DNA from: a bacterium | Lineage (GTDB): Bacteria > Patescibacteria > ABY1 > JACQRZ01 | Length of the DNA: 14,069 nt | Direction of reading: 5' to 3' | Assembly (NCBI GenBank): GCA_030688365.1 | Contig: JAUYIE010000008.1 | Span: forward strand, 1 to 14,069 | Shown: one piece after another, positions 1-6,129 of the stretch | Layout of the letters: each line of letters begins with the position of its first letter | Position numbering within the stretch: position 1 is the stretch's first letter | Made by a program: the position numbers and the translations under genes | The notes under the pieces: generated by a model | The model's database searches: none | What the model was told of the DNA's origin: nothing | What the model saw: the letters and a program-made list of their open reading frames with translations, nothing else

Positions 1-351
1 ATTGGATTTATCAGCGCAAAATTTATTCCCGGAAATGAAGGACATCCATTGATTGCTTGTATTCCTCATTTTGAAAATATTTATGATCTTCATCAGCAGT
101 ATGCACATGGATTTATTGACTTGTTGCGTCGTGTGTCTATAGCTCTCAAAGAAATACGGCATTGCGACGGGGTACGGATTATTCAAAATAATGAACCGGC
201 AGCAGGACAACATGCATTTCATTTTCATGCACATGCCATTCCACGTTTTTCTGGCGATGTGTATGATACACAACGAACAAAAGTCCGTATGTCCTCACCT
301 GAAGAGCGTATAGGATATGCTCGACAACTGCGAGAATATTTTTCGTCATAG
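1..351 (+). CDS. HIT-family (histidine triad) hydrolase, 5' truncated by window edge
   Basis: The frame is open from base 1 to the TAG at 349-351, so the true start lies before the window; the first in-frame TTG (49) falls inside the domain and is not the start. The C-terminal part carries the histidine triad motif, visible as HFHAHAIPRF (His-x-His-x-His followed by hydrophobic residues). The middle His of that motif is the nucleophile in nucleotide hydrolases and transferases of this family. Upstream, FIPGNEGHPLIACIPHFENI matches the usual 'G-H-x-L-(V/I)-x-P-x-x-H-x-E-N' strand and helix of HIT domains. The likely role is cytoplasmic hydrolysis of phosphoramidate or dinucleotide-type substrates; the substrate cannot be told from sequence. 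The next gene starts 57 bases later behind its own -10 box, so the two need not share a transcript. Confidence 0.9.
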   Translation: MGFISAKFIPGNEGHPLIACIPHFENIYDLHQQYAHGFIDLLRRVSIALKEIRHCDGVRIIQNNEPAAGQHAFHFHAHAIPRFSGDVYDTQRTKVRMSSPEERIGYARQLREYFSS

Positions 352-392
352 AGAAAAACAAAGAAAAGGCGTACATTTTTTGGAACGGAATA

Positions 393-401
393 TGGTATAC
401 T
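393..401 (+). promoter_or_regulatory. Extended -10 promoter close to the start of the pilin-like gene
   Basis: TGGTATACT is an extended -10 element (TGn plus TATACT, 5 of 6 matches to TATAAT). It ends 7 bases before the ATG at 409, so transcription would begin at or next to the start codon. No Shine-Dalgarno sequence is visible, which fits a leaderless mRNA. No clear -35 box is seen, as is common with extended -10 promoters. Confidence 0.5.
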
Positions 402-408
402 GGTATTC

Positions 409-1434
409 ATGAAGTTCCCGACGAACATACCATTATTTGCCGGTGTACTGGTATCAGTACTTTTTTTGGTTGCCATAAACGCCAGCATTACTTGGGGGGC
501 TGTAAACAATACAAGATCCACGCTTGATCTTCAAGTGCCATTTGGAACGTTTGGCAATAAGCCACTTACTGTTGTGACTATTGATCCGGATGCACATACA
601 CTCACTGCAACGGGGATGGCTACATATTTTGGGCAATTGTATGCATGGTTGATTTTGGCGGTATCTGTTACTGCTGTTGTAGTACTAATGGTTGGTGGTG
701 TATTATGGATGACTGCACGAGGTGATTCGGGACAAACAGAAAAGGCCAAAAAAATTATCTCAAATGCCATAATCGGTCTTGTTCTTACGTTGGGAGCATA
801 TTCTTTTTTGTATTTGATAAATCCAGCTCTTGTCCAATTACCTGTTTTGCGGTTAGGAAATATCGCTGTTATTGATCTTCCTATTGGGCGTATAGGTATG
901 AGTGATACTGTCAATTCGCCTATCGGCCCCGCTGGTCGACATGGCGCTTCCAGTACTTATGATGCAATGAGTTGCCCATCAATAAATGAATTGTCATTTG
1001 ATGCATTTATTACACAGTATTATAAGCCAGCTTATGGCGATAAGGGAGATTATGAATCATTTGCCTGCAACATCGGCATGCAGTGCAGTTGTCCAAATGG
1101 GAAAACCGGTAATCTGTGTAAAGTAGGACAACTTGAGTGTAAGGAATTTTCACAAAGTACACCCTATTGTACTTCTGGTGCCGCGGGTGCAGTAGTTGAA
1201 AATGCCACTATTGCTGCAGATTTGAAAAAATATTATGTTGGCAAGTTAGGTCACAAAAATTGTTACAAGGCCGGTTGTAAAGTAACGATTAACAACAATA
1301 CATATACCATGGTTGATGTAGGGAGTGCGATAAAAGGCAGACATTTTGATCTTTTTGCTGGAACAAATTATCCAAATAACCAATATCCTCGTGGTGTTTA
1401 TAAAGTAACACTTGATCCTACTACTTGTTTTTAG
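409..1434 (+). CDS. VirB2/TrbC-like (T4SS) pilin domain protein with Cys-rich and 3D-like C-terminal region
   Basis: A 341-residue membrane protein. Residues about 8-30 form a hydrophobic signal or anchor segment. Two further hydrophobic helices (about 77-101 and 115-137) are joined by a short charged loop (GDSGQTEKAKK). This resembles the two-helix pilin domain found in VirB2/TrbC and in many Patescibacteria proteins, including the 'AIIGLVLTLGAYSFLYLINPALV' type second helix. Those families are about 100 residues, so some 200 residues here are extra. The extension is rich in cysteine (C189, C220, C226, C228, C237, C244, C254, C285, C290, C340), suggesting disulfides outside the membrane. Near the C-terminus, VDVGSAIKGRHFDLF (302-316) resembles the D-x-G-x-A-I-K-G-x(3)-D core of 3D/MltA double-psi barrel domains, but the upstream third aspartate is not obvious. 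The pilin assignment is fairly firm; the 3D assignment is tentative. The ATG at 409 follows a -10 box by 7 bases. Confidence 0.75.
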   Translation: MKFPTNIPLFAGVLVSVLFLVAINASITWGAVNNTRSTLDLQVPFGTFGNKPLTVVTIDPDAHTLTATGMATYFGQLYAWLILAVSVTAVVVLMVGGVLWMTARGDSGQTEKAKKIISNAIIGLVLTLGAYSFLYLINPALVQLPVLRLGNIAVIDLPIGRIGMSDTVNSPIGPAGRHGASSTYDAMSCPSINELSFDAFITQYYKPAYGDKGDYESFACNIGMQCSCPNGKTGNLCKVGQLECKEFSQSTPYCTSGAAGAVVENATIAADLKKYYVGKLGHKNCYKAGCKVTINNNTYTMVDVGSAIKGRHFDLFAGTNYPNNQYPRGVYKVTLDPTTCF

Positions 1435-1453
1435 ATACATAATTTATTTTTTT

Positions 1454-1462
1454 TGGTATAAT
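1454..1462 (+). promoter_or_regulatory. Consensus extended -10 promoter upstream of FKBP gene
   Basis: TGGTATAAT is a perfect extended -10 box within an AT-rich spacer. Start of transcription is expected near 1469, giving a leader of about 25 bases before the ATG at 1494. A second TATAAT lies closer to the gene, so either or both may be used. Confidence 0.55.
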
Positions 1463-1482
1463 AAGTGTACTGTCTTATATTT

Positions 1483-1488
1483 TATAAT
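1483..1488 (+). promoter_or_regulatory. Second -10 box 5 bases before the FKBP start codon
   Basis: A perfect TATAAT is followed after 5 bases (ATTGT) by the ATG at 1494, so initiation here would give a leaderless transcript. The region is very AT-rich, so a chance match is possible. No Shine-Dalgarno precedes this ATG. Confidence 0.35.
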
Positions 1489-1493
1489 ATTGT

Positions 1494-1949
1494 ATGAATA
1501 AAAAAATATATTTTTCGCTCGTTATTATTGCAGTGCTTGTAGCTGTCGGGTTACTGGCATATAATCTTTCATCTAAAAAATCCACTATGAATATCAATCA
1601 AAATGTTGAAAAAGCGCCACTTACTGACTTGGGTGTGACTGATCTGATGGTCGGGACAGGAGCTGAAGCAGTGGCGGGCGACGAAATCACGGTTCAATAT
1701 GTTGGTAAACTATCAAATGATATTATATTTGATAGTTCATATAATCGTAACAGTCCATTTGCCTTTACGTTGGGTGCGGGGATGGTTATTCAAGGGTGGG
1801 AACAAGGGATTGTCGGTATGAAGGTGGGTGGAAAACGTTTATTGTCCATTCCCGCCGATATGGCATATGGAGCCGCTACGCGAGGGAGTATTCCTGCAAA
1901 TTCTGATCTCTATTTTGAGGTTGACCTTGTGAGTATTCAAGGGAAATAA
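1494..1949 (+). CDS. Membrane-anchored FKBP-type peptidyl-prolyl cis-trans isomerase
   Basis: A 151-residue protein with a short basic N-terminus (MNKK), a hydrophobic segment at about 5-23 acting as a signal anchor, a polar linker to about 45, and one FKBP domain at about 50-149. The active-site residues known from FKBP12 are present: Y69, D80 (in FDSS), F89, V98-I99, W102 and Y125, plus the aromatic F141 near the last strand. The domain is therefore expected to be catalytically competent, isomerising X-Pro bonds on the outer face of the membrane. There is no obvious lipobox cysteine, so a transmembrane anchor is more likely than a lipoprotein. It lies 59 bases after the pilin-like gene with its own -10 boxes. 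A folding role for exported cysteine-rich or pilin-like proteins is an inference from position only. Confidence 0.95.
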   Translation: MNKKIYFSLVIIAVLVAVGLLAYNLSSKKSTMNINQNVEKAPLTDLGVTDLMVGTGAEAVAGDEITVQYVGKLSNDIIFDSSYNRNSPFAFTLGAGMVIQGWEQGIVGMKVGGKRLLSIPADMAYGAATRGSIPANSDLYFEVDLVSIQGK

Positions 1950-1974
1950 TGATGAAGAATATTTTATACACATT

Positions 1975-2004
1975 AAAAAAACACACCATAAGGGGTGTTT
2001 TTTT
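1975..2004. terminator. Bidirectional rho-independent terminator between FKBP and HU genes
   Basis: Seven A residues, CACACC, a short ATAA loop, GGGGTG and seven T residues form an imperfect hairpin with an A-tract on one side and a T-tract on the other. It lies between two convergent genes (stop codons at 1949 and 2021) and can serve both. Confidence 0.85.
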
Positions 2005-2020
2005 AAACCTTTCAAAACGT

Positions 2021-2311
2021 TTACTTCTTTTGTAGAGCATCTTTGAGTCCTTTTCCTGCCTTGAAGCGAGGAACGATACTTGCAGGGATATTGATCTTTT
2101 GTGTTGGGTTCTTTGGATTGATACCGATACGACCCTTGCGCATCTTGGCTACAAATGAACCAAAACCTGTGAAGGTGATCTCATCACCTTTCTGCAGTGA
2201 AGTTGTGATGATGTCCAACAGAGCTTCTATCATATCCTCTGATTCCTTTTTTGACATTTCTGTCTTGGTGGCGAGCATGTCGATAAGCTCTCCCTTTTTG
2301 AGTTTTGCCAT
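2021..2311 (-). CDS. hup: HU-family histone-like DNA-binding protein
   Basis: A 96-residue protein, the normal size for HU/IHF. The N-terminal helices (about 1-40) start with the typical 'MxKxELIDxLA' pattern. The centre has the family signature GFGSF (49-53), followed by the basic DNA-binding arm and the conserved PAS-x-VPxFKAGKxLKDAL ending (about 76-92). The arm reads KGRIGINPKNPTQKINIP and keeps the INP tripeptide whose proline intercalates into DNA in HU/IHF. It binds DNA without strong sequence preference, bends it, and helps to compact the nucleoid. It is the last gene of the minus-strand block, 25 bases after the ymdB-type gene and just before the shared terminator. No Shine-Dalgarno precedes the ATG. 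IHF-like specificity cannot be excluded, but a single copy of this type is more usual for HU. Confidence 0.95.
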   Translation of the reverse strand: MAKLKKGELIDMLATKTEMSKKESEDMIEALLDIITTSLQKGDEITFTGFGSFVAKMRKGRIGINPKNPTQKINIPASIVPRFKAGKGLKDALQKK

Positions 2312-2336
2312 ACGCTTTGCTTATATGAATAAAGAC

Positions 2337-3146
2337 TTAGATATTAACTTCTTGGTATATACGAGAAATGTGCGTTGCATGTCCAGTACTTGATTGCACT
2401 GTGACTAAAGCGGCACAAAGACTTGCTGTGCCTGTTTCGGGAATATCGGCTTTTGGAGGTAATTGTAAAATATGGGGAGTAATACTGCTTTCTGGACTAA
2501 ATCCTAACACAGAATGGGTAGCACCGACAAATCCAACGTCGGTCATGTATGCAGTACCCATGGGGAGGATTTGTTCATCAGCAGTGGGGATATGGGTATG
2601 AGTACCCAATACCGCGCTGACCTTTCCGTCAACAAATAATCCAAGCGCCTTTTTTTCCGATGTGGCTTCAGCATGAAAATCCACGATAATAGCGTCAAAT
2701 TTCTTCTCGCGGTGATTTGTAAGGATCGCCTCCAATGTCCTGAAGGGGCAGTCGGGGCTTGCCTTCATGAACATCCTACCCAATAAGTTTATCACAAGTA
2801 TTGATTTTGTGCCAATAGTAAGGATTTTTTCGCCATGGCCGGGTAGCCCTGGGGGGTAATTGGCAGGACGTAGGACCGGAGAGTCAGGCATACCCAAGAT
2901 ATTCACTCCTTCTGGTTTTGCCCAAATATGATTACCTGATGTACAAAAATCAACGCCTGCATTTTGTATCTCTTCAAGCGTACTGTGGGTCACACCACTG
3001 CCATGAGCAAGATTTTCAACATTGGCGATTACGAGATCTATATTATGTTTTTTTCGCAATTTAGGGAGTATCGCGGTAATAGCTTTTCGTCCTATCTTAC
3101 CTACAATATCACCAATAAAAAGGATATTCACTGTGTTATCGGGCAT
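2337..3146 (-). CDS. ymdB: YmdB-family (TIGR00282-type) calcineurin-like metallophosphoesterase
   Basis: A 269-residue protein of the family that includes Bacillus subtilis YmdB, a cyclic-nucleotide phosphodiesterase affecting biofilm and motility decisions (not the unrelated E. coli macrodomain YmdB). Metal-binding motifs of the fold are visible in order: GDIVG with D13, VEN with E44 and N45, SGNHIW with N72 and H73, DFHAEATSEK with H158, and GTHTHIPTADEQILP with H183 and H185. All ligand motifs are intact, so it should be active. The start chosen is the ATG at 3146; an in-frame TTG nine bases upstream is possible but less likely. The ATG lies inside the end of rny, an 11-base overlap (ATGCCCGATAA) that implies translational coupling. 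The same rny-ymdB order is known in Bacillus, which supports a shared role in RNA or second-messenger metabolism. Confidence 0.93.
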   Translation of the reverse strand: MPDNTVNILFIGDIVGKIGRKAITAILPKLRKKHNIDLVIANVENLAHGSGVTHSTLEEIQNAGVDFCTSGNHIWAKPEGVNILGMPDSPVLRPANYPPGLPGHGEKILTIGTKSILVINLLGRMFMKASPDCPFRTLEAILTNHREKKFDAIIVDFHAEATSEKKALGLFVDGKVSAVLGTHTHIPTADEQILPMGTAYMTDVGFVGATHSVLGFSPESSITPHILQLPPKADIPETGTASLCAALVTVQSSTGHATHISRIYQEVNI

Positions 3147-4656
3147 ATTCAACAAAACGTTTTTCTCTAATTAGAGTAACTTTGATTTCACCAGGATATT
3201 GTAATTCGTCTTCAATTCGCTTTGCAATATTTTTTGCAAGCTTTAGTGCACCTACGTCGTCTACATGATCAGGGTGAGCAAAGATGCGGATTTCGCGTCC
3301 GGCAGAAATGGCATACGCGCGCTCAATTCCCTCAAATGAGTTGGCAACGTTTTCGATCTCTGTCACACGTTGGATATATCGTTCCACACTATCTTTTCGT
3401 GCCCCTGGACGGCTCGCAGAGAGTGCGTCCGCTACTTTTACTACAATACCTTCAATAGTTCGTGGATTATCCTCATGGTGGGCGATAGACATATATGCCA
3501 CCTCTTCAGGTAAGCCAAACTTTTTCATAATATCATAGCCGATTTGTGGGTGTGTGCCTTGTACTTCGTGGTCAACGGATTTTCCAATATCGTGAAGTAA
3601 ACCTCCTTTGCGTGCGATGACAGGGTCGGCACCAATCGCTTCAGCAAGAAAACCGGATAAATGGCCAACTTCCAACGAATGGAGAAGAGCATTTTGTCCA
3701 AAACTCGTACGATATTTTAATCGTCCCAAAATTTGGATAAGACGAGGATCAAGGCCGGTAACTCCAAGATCAAATACAGCGTCCTCACCTGCTTTTTTGA
3801 TGTCCAGTGCTAGTTCTTGCTTTGCTTCTTCAATCATTTCTTCAATGCGTCCTGGGTGAATACGACCGTCTTTGATAAGTTTTTCAATAGCAATACGAGC
3901 GATGTTTCGTCGGATAGGGGAAAAACCTGAAATAGTGATGGCATTTGGTGTATCATCAATAAGGATTTCCACGCCCGTAAGATTTTCAATACTTTTAATG
4001 TTGCGTCCTTCTTTACCGATAATGCGTCCTTTCATTTCATCGTTGGGTATATGCACGATAGAAGTTGTGGTTTCTGATACCACGCTTTGAGCATAACGCT
4101 GGACCGCATCAGCAAGTATACTTTTGGCTTTTTGGCCCATTTCTTCAAGGCCTAGCTTTTCTACTTTGCGTACCCGATTAATAATATCCTCTTGTGCATC
4201 TTTTTCAGCTTGTTCCAATAACATATTTTTTGCGGCCTCGCGATCCAATTGGGCAATACTTTCCAATGTGGTTATGTGCGACTGTTTGATTTGTTCAATT
4301 TCTACACGTAATGCATCTATGGCTGTCGTTTTTTCTTGAATTTTTTGGTGACGATCTTGCAATTCAATCAATTTTTGGTCAAAAAGAGACTCGCGTCGTT
4401 CAATACGCTGTTGCATAGCACTCAATTCTTTGTGGCGTACCATCTCGTCTTTCTTTGCTTCCTCAATAATAGCCATTGCTTTATCCTTGGCCTGAAGAAG
4501 AAGGTCGCGTTGTTGTACTTTTGTTTGACTAATGATTTGTTCTGCTTTTGTCTCGGCCGTGTTCACACGAGCGAGCGCCATCTCGTGTCGGATAATATAT
4601 CCGATGCCTATACCTGCTGCCAACAAGATCAGGCCTATAATGAAAGTAGTGATCAT
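3136..4656 (-). CDS. rny: Ribonuclease Y (membrane-anchored endoribonuclease)
   Basis: A 506-residue protein with the full RNase Y layout. There is an N-terminal transmembrane helix (about 3-22), a long charged coiled coil (about 30-190), a KH RNA-binding domain with GRIIGKEGRNI at 210-220, and an HD phosphohydrolase domain. The HD domain keeps H326, the LLHDIGK motif (H355-D356), AHHED (H393-H394) and VKVADALSASRPGAR (D410). The C-terminal EIKVTLIREKRFVEYA ending is typical of the family. It cuts single-stranded mRNA at the inner membrane and starts bulk mRNA decay in organisms lacking RNase E. An AGGAG lies only 3 bases before the ATG at 4656, a short but usable spacing. The gene has an upstream region of about 340 bases after the preceding terminator, so it should be transcribed from its own promoter, together with ymdB and probably hup. 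Confidence 0.97.
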   Translation of the reverse strand: MITTFIIGLILLAAGIGIGYIIRHEMALARVNTAETKAEQIISQTKVQQRDLLLQAKDKAMAIIEEAKKDEMVRHKELSAMQQRIERRESLFDQKLIELQDRHQKIQEKTTAIDALRVEIEQIKQSHITTLESIAQLDREAAKNMLLEQAEKDAQEDIINRVRKVEKLGLEEMGQKAKSILADAVQRYAQSVVSETTTSIVHIPNDEMKGRIIGKEGRNIKSIENLTGVEILIDDTPNAITISGFSPIRRNIARIAIEKLIKDGRIHPGRIEEMIEEAKQELALDIKKAGEDAVFDLGVTGLDPRLIQILGRLKYRTSFGQNALLHSLEVGHLSGFLAEAIGADPVIARKGGLLHDIGKSVDHEVQGTHPQIGYDIMKKFGLPEEVAYMSIAHHEDNPRTIEGIVVKVADALSASRPGARKDSVERYIQRVTEIENVANSFEGIERAYAISAGREIRIFAHPDHVDDVGALKLAKNIAKRIEDELQYPGEIKVTLIREKRFVEYAR

Positions 4657-4998
4657 ATACTCCTATATGCGCTTGATGCAAACATATATACAGGAGCGAT
4701 CAGGTTGATTGTGAGTATACGAAACGACCCCGTTCTTATCGGAGGGATTTATGCTCTAAAATACGTATATCTTTGTTTAAAACACAGATCATAATACGGT
4801 CGTTCGTCTTCTAAATGCTTATAAACAGGACACAATCACCGATAACACTCTGCTTTTTATCTGAATTACGCTTCTGTATCCGTAGGTTTGCGTTTGGTGC
4901 ACATTATTTATTATTTTAATCTTTTCAATCCTAGCACGATGTCGGTTTTTATGCAAGTACGCAAGTTCTGGGGAAAAGCATTCATTGTTACTTTTTTT
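4657..4998. other. Long non-coding upstream region of rny
   Basis: About 340 bases hold no convincing gene. On the minus strand, toward rny, a TATACT (-10 like, positions 4714-4719) follows a GC-rich hairpin (CCCCG / CGGAGGG, 4728-4746, with one bulged base). A further TATATA-rich stretch lies near 4685. No good -35 box was found for any of these. A 76-codon minus-strand frame crosses this region but runs back through the terminator at 4999-5025 and has no family resemblance. The length would allow a structured leader or a small RNA, but I recognise no known RNA family here. Confidence 0.45.
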
Positions 4999-5025
4999 AA
5001 AAAAAGAAAGGACATTATGCCCTTT
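4999..5025 (-). terminator. Rho-independent terminator of the 108-residue unknown gene
   Basis: On the minus strand AAAGGGCA, a TAA loop and TGTCCTTT form an 8-bp stem with one G-T pair, followed directly by CTTTTTTT. It begins 16 bases after the stop codon of the small gene at 5042. It separates that gene from rny. Confidence 0.8.
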
Positions 5026-5041
5026 ATTTAGTAGGAAATTA

Positions 5042-5368
5042 TCAGTCAAAAAACTCTGGAAATAAGAATCGTGTTATTGATTCAATTCCTTTTTTGCTCC
5101 GAAAATTAAGCTTTTGTTCAATGAGCCGAAATTCTTTCAATTTTTTGACATTTTCTCTTAATGGTCTAAATTCAGACCCTTGTTCAAGTGTATCGCTGTC
5201 ATGACTTAACAACTGTGGAGCGTTATAGCGAGTTGATAGAAAATACAAAATTTTTTTTACCCTATCGCTTGGACTTTCATGTTGTTTGGGGGCTCCATTT
5301 TTCTTTTCAATCTTCACTCTTAATGGTCCTGTTTTTGATTTTTTTCCTTTTTCCATGTGGGGTTTCAC
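5042..5368 (-). CDS. Small basic protein of unknown function
   Basis: A 108-residue protein that I do not recognise. The first 30 residues are strongly basic and look disordered (KGKKSK, KIEKK). Residues about 34-108 look folded and mostly helical, with RVKKILYFLSTRYN, then LRENVKKLKEFRLIEQKL, and a hydrophobic end FLFPEFFD. A small helix-turn-helix or RNA-binding role would fit the size and charge but is a guess. The GTG at 5368 is preferred to the ATG 12 bases inside because a perfect AGGAGG sits 5 bases before the GTG. The gene has its own near-consensus promoter, a palindrome in its leader and its own terminator, so it is a separate unit between clpP and rny. It ends in tandem stops, TGA then TAA. 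It is the only gene here using TGA and the only one with a strong Shine-Dalgarno at ideal spacing. These features are the main evidence that it is real. Confidence 0.65.
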   Translation of the reverse strand: MKPHMEKGKKSKTGPLRVKIEKKNGAPKQHESPSDRVKKILYFLSTRYNAPQLLSHDSDTLEQGSEFRPLRENVKKLKEFRLIEQKLNFRSKKGIESITRFLFPEFFD

Positions 5369-5373
5369 TTATA

Positions 5374-5379
5374 CCTCCT
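5374..5379 (-). promoter_or_regulatory. Perfect Shine-Dalgarno that fixes a GTG start at 5368
   Basis: Minus-strand AAGGAGGTATAAGTG puts AGGAGG 5 bases before the GTG. The alternative ATG at 5356 would be 17 bases away, too far. No other gene in this window has so strong a site at this spacing. Confidence 0.8.
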
Positions 5380-5408
5380 TTCAATCCCTTCTTAAGAGAT
5401 TATATTGT

Positions 5409-5421
5409 GTTGTTAAACAAC
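5409..5421. promoter_or_regulatory. 13-base palindrome in the leader of the 108-residue gene, possible operator
   Basis: GTTGTT-A-AACAAC is a perfect inverted repeat with 6-base arms and one central base. It lies between the expected transcription start (about 5435) and the GTG at 5368. This is a position where a repressor, possibly the gene's own product, could bind. With so short a centre it is more likely a DNA site than an RNA hairpin. Its function is an inference. Confidence 0.35.
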
Positions 5422-5441
5422 GAATCTAGTCTGCTATATAG

Positions 5442-5469
5442 AGTATCGTTCTTTGCTTCTGTGTGTCAA
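5442..5469 (-). promoter_or_regulatory. Sigma-70-type promoter of the 108-residue gene
   Basis: On the minus strand a perfect TTGACA (5464-5469) is followed after 16 bases by GATACT (5442-5447), 4 of 6 matches to TATAAT. The -35 box begins 12 bases after the clpP terminator stem, so the small gene is set up as an independent unit. Confidence 0.65.
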
Positions 5470-5481
5470 TTTTTTTATAAA

Positions 5482-5526
5482 AATAAGACATCCTTTTTTC
5501 ACCCGATAAAAAAAGGATGTCTTATT
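5482..5526 (-). terminator. Strong terminator after clpP
   Basis: Two 18-base perfectly complementary arms, AATAAGACATCCTTTTTT (5482-5499) and its complement (5509-5526), enclose a 9-base loop. On the minus strand the stem runs on into TTTTTAT. It starts 4 bases after the clpP stop and should end the infB-rbfA-clpP transcript. Confidence 0.92.
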
Positions 5527-5529
5527 GTG

Positions 5530-6114
5530 CTACTGTATGATTTTATCAACGATTCCGTATTTGAGCGATTCTTCGGCACTCATGAAGTAGTCGCGGTCGG
5601 TGTCGGTGTCTATTTTTTTGTATGACTGGCCAGTGTGTTTGGCGAGAATATTGTTGAGTTTTTCTTTGATGCGCAGGATATGTTCTGCTTTGATTTTAAT
5701 ATCCGTTGCCTGCCCTTCAGCACCACCCATGACTTGATGGATCATCACTTCGGCATTTGGTAATACAAAGCGTTTCTTTTTAGCACCCGATGCTAAAAGC
5801 ACCGCACCCATAGAAGCTGCCATACCAATACAGATTGTGGAAACGTCCGGTTTGATGTATTGCATTGTGTCATAGATTGCCAATCCTGCTGTTACTGATC
5901 CGCCGGGGGAGTTTATGTAGAGTTTGATATCTTTGTCCTTGTCCTCGCTTTCAAGAAATATAAGTTGGGCGATGACCGTATTGGCAACATCATCATCTAT
6001 CGCGTCGCCAAGAAAAATAATACGTTCTTTGAGTAGACGCGAATAAATATCATACGCGCGTTCTCCCATTTGTGATTTTTCAATCACTGTTGGGATCATG
6101 TGATAGTTTTTCAT
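5530..6114 (-). CDS. clpP: ATP-dependent Clp protease proteolytic subunit
   Basis: A 194-residue protein, the usual length of mature ClpP. The Ser-His-Asp triad is complete: S101 in GMAASMGA, H126 in MIHQ, and D175 in the TDRDYFM motif. The spacings match E. coli ClpP. The oxyanion-hole loop INSPGGSVTAG (68-78) is also intact. The subunit forms the two-ring tetradecamer that degrades proteins unfolded by ClpX or ClpC partners; no such ATPase is encoded in this window. It is the third gene of an infB-rbfA-clpP unit, 15 bases after rbfA, and is followed at once by a strong terminator. No Shine-Dalgarno precedes the ATG at 6114. The N-terminal MKNYHMIPTVIE fits ClpP proteins with little or no propeptide. 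Confidence 0.98.
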   Translation of the reverse strand: MKNYHMIPTVIEKSQMGERAYDIYSRLLKERIIFLGDAIDDDVANTVIAQLIFLESEDKDKDIKLYINSPGGSVTAGLAIYDTMQYIKPDVSTICIGMAASMGAVLLASGAKKKRFVLPNAEVMIHQVMGGAEGQATDIKIKAEHILRIKEKLNNILAKHTGQSYKKIDTDTDRDYFMSAEESLKYGIVDKIIQ

Positions 6115-6129
6115 AGGGTTGAGAAAAGA

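Noticed and set aside
4991..5006. 16-base palindrome CTTTTTTTAAAAAAAG
   Set aside because: It is explained by the T-tract of the terminator at 4999-5025 followed by a matching A-tract, and simple A/T runs are common here.
5042..5044. Recoding of TGA (as in Gracilibacteria or Absconditabacteria), suggested by only one TGA stop in the window
   Set aside because: RNase Y, InfB, ClpP and the others are full length with no in-frame TGA, so TGA is not used as a sense codon here. The single TGA is followed directly by TAA, so it would make no difference to that protein.
4819..5049. 76-codon minus-strand frame upstream of rny
   Set aside because: It runs through the rho-independent terminator at 4999-5025 and overlaps the end of the small gene. 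It has no recognisable features.
5482..5526. Long inverted repeat considered as a transposon end
   Set aside because: It lies 4 bases after the clpP stop, has a T-rich tail on the minus strand and no second copy is seen, so a terminator explains it fully.
5188..5625. 145-codon plus-strand frame
   Set aside because: It is antisense to the small gene and to the end of clpP, crosses the clpP terminator hairpin, and is compositionally Phe/Leu/Ser-rich as expected of a shadow.
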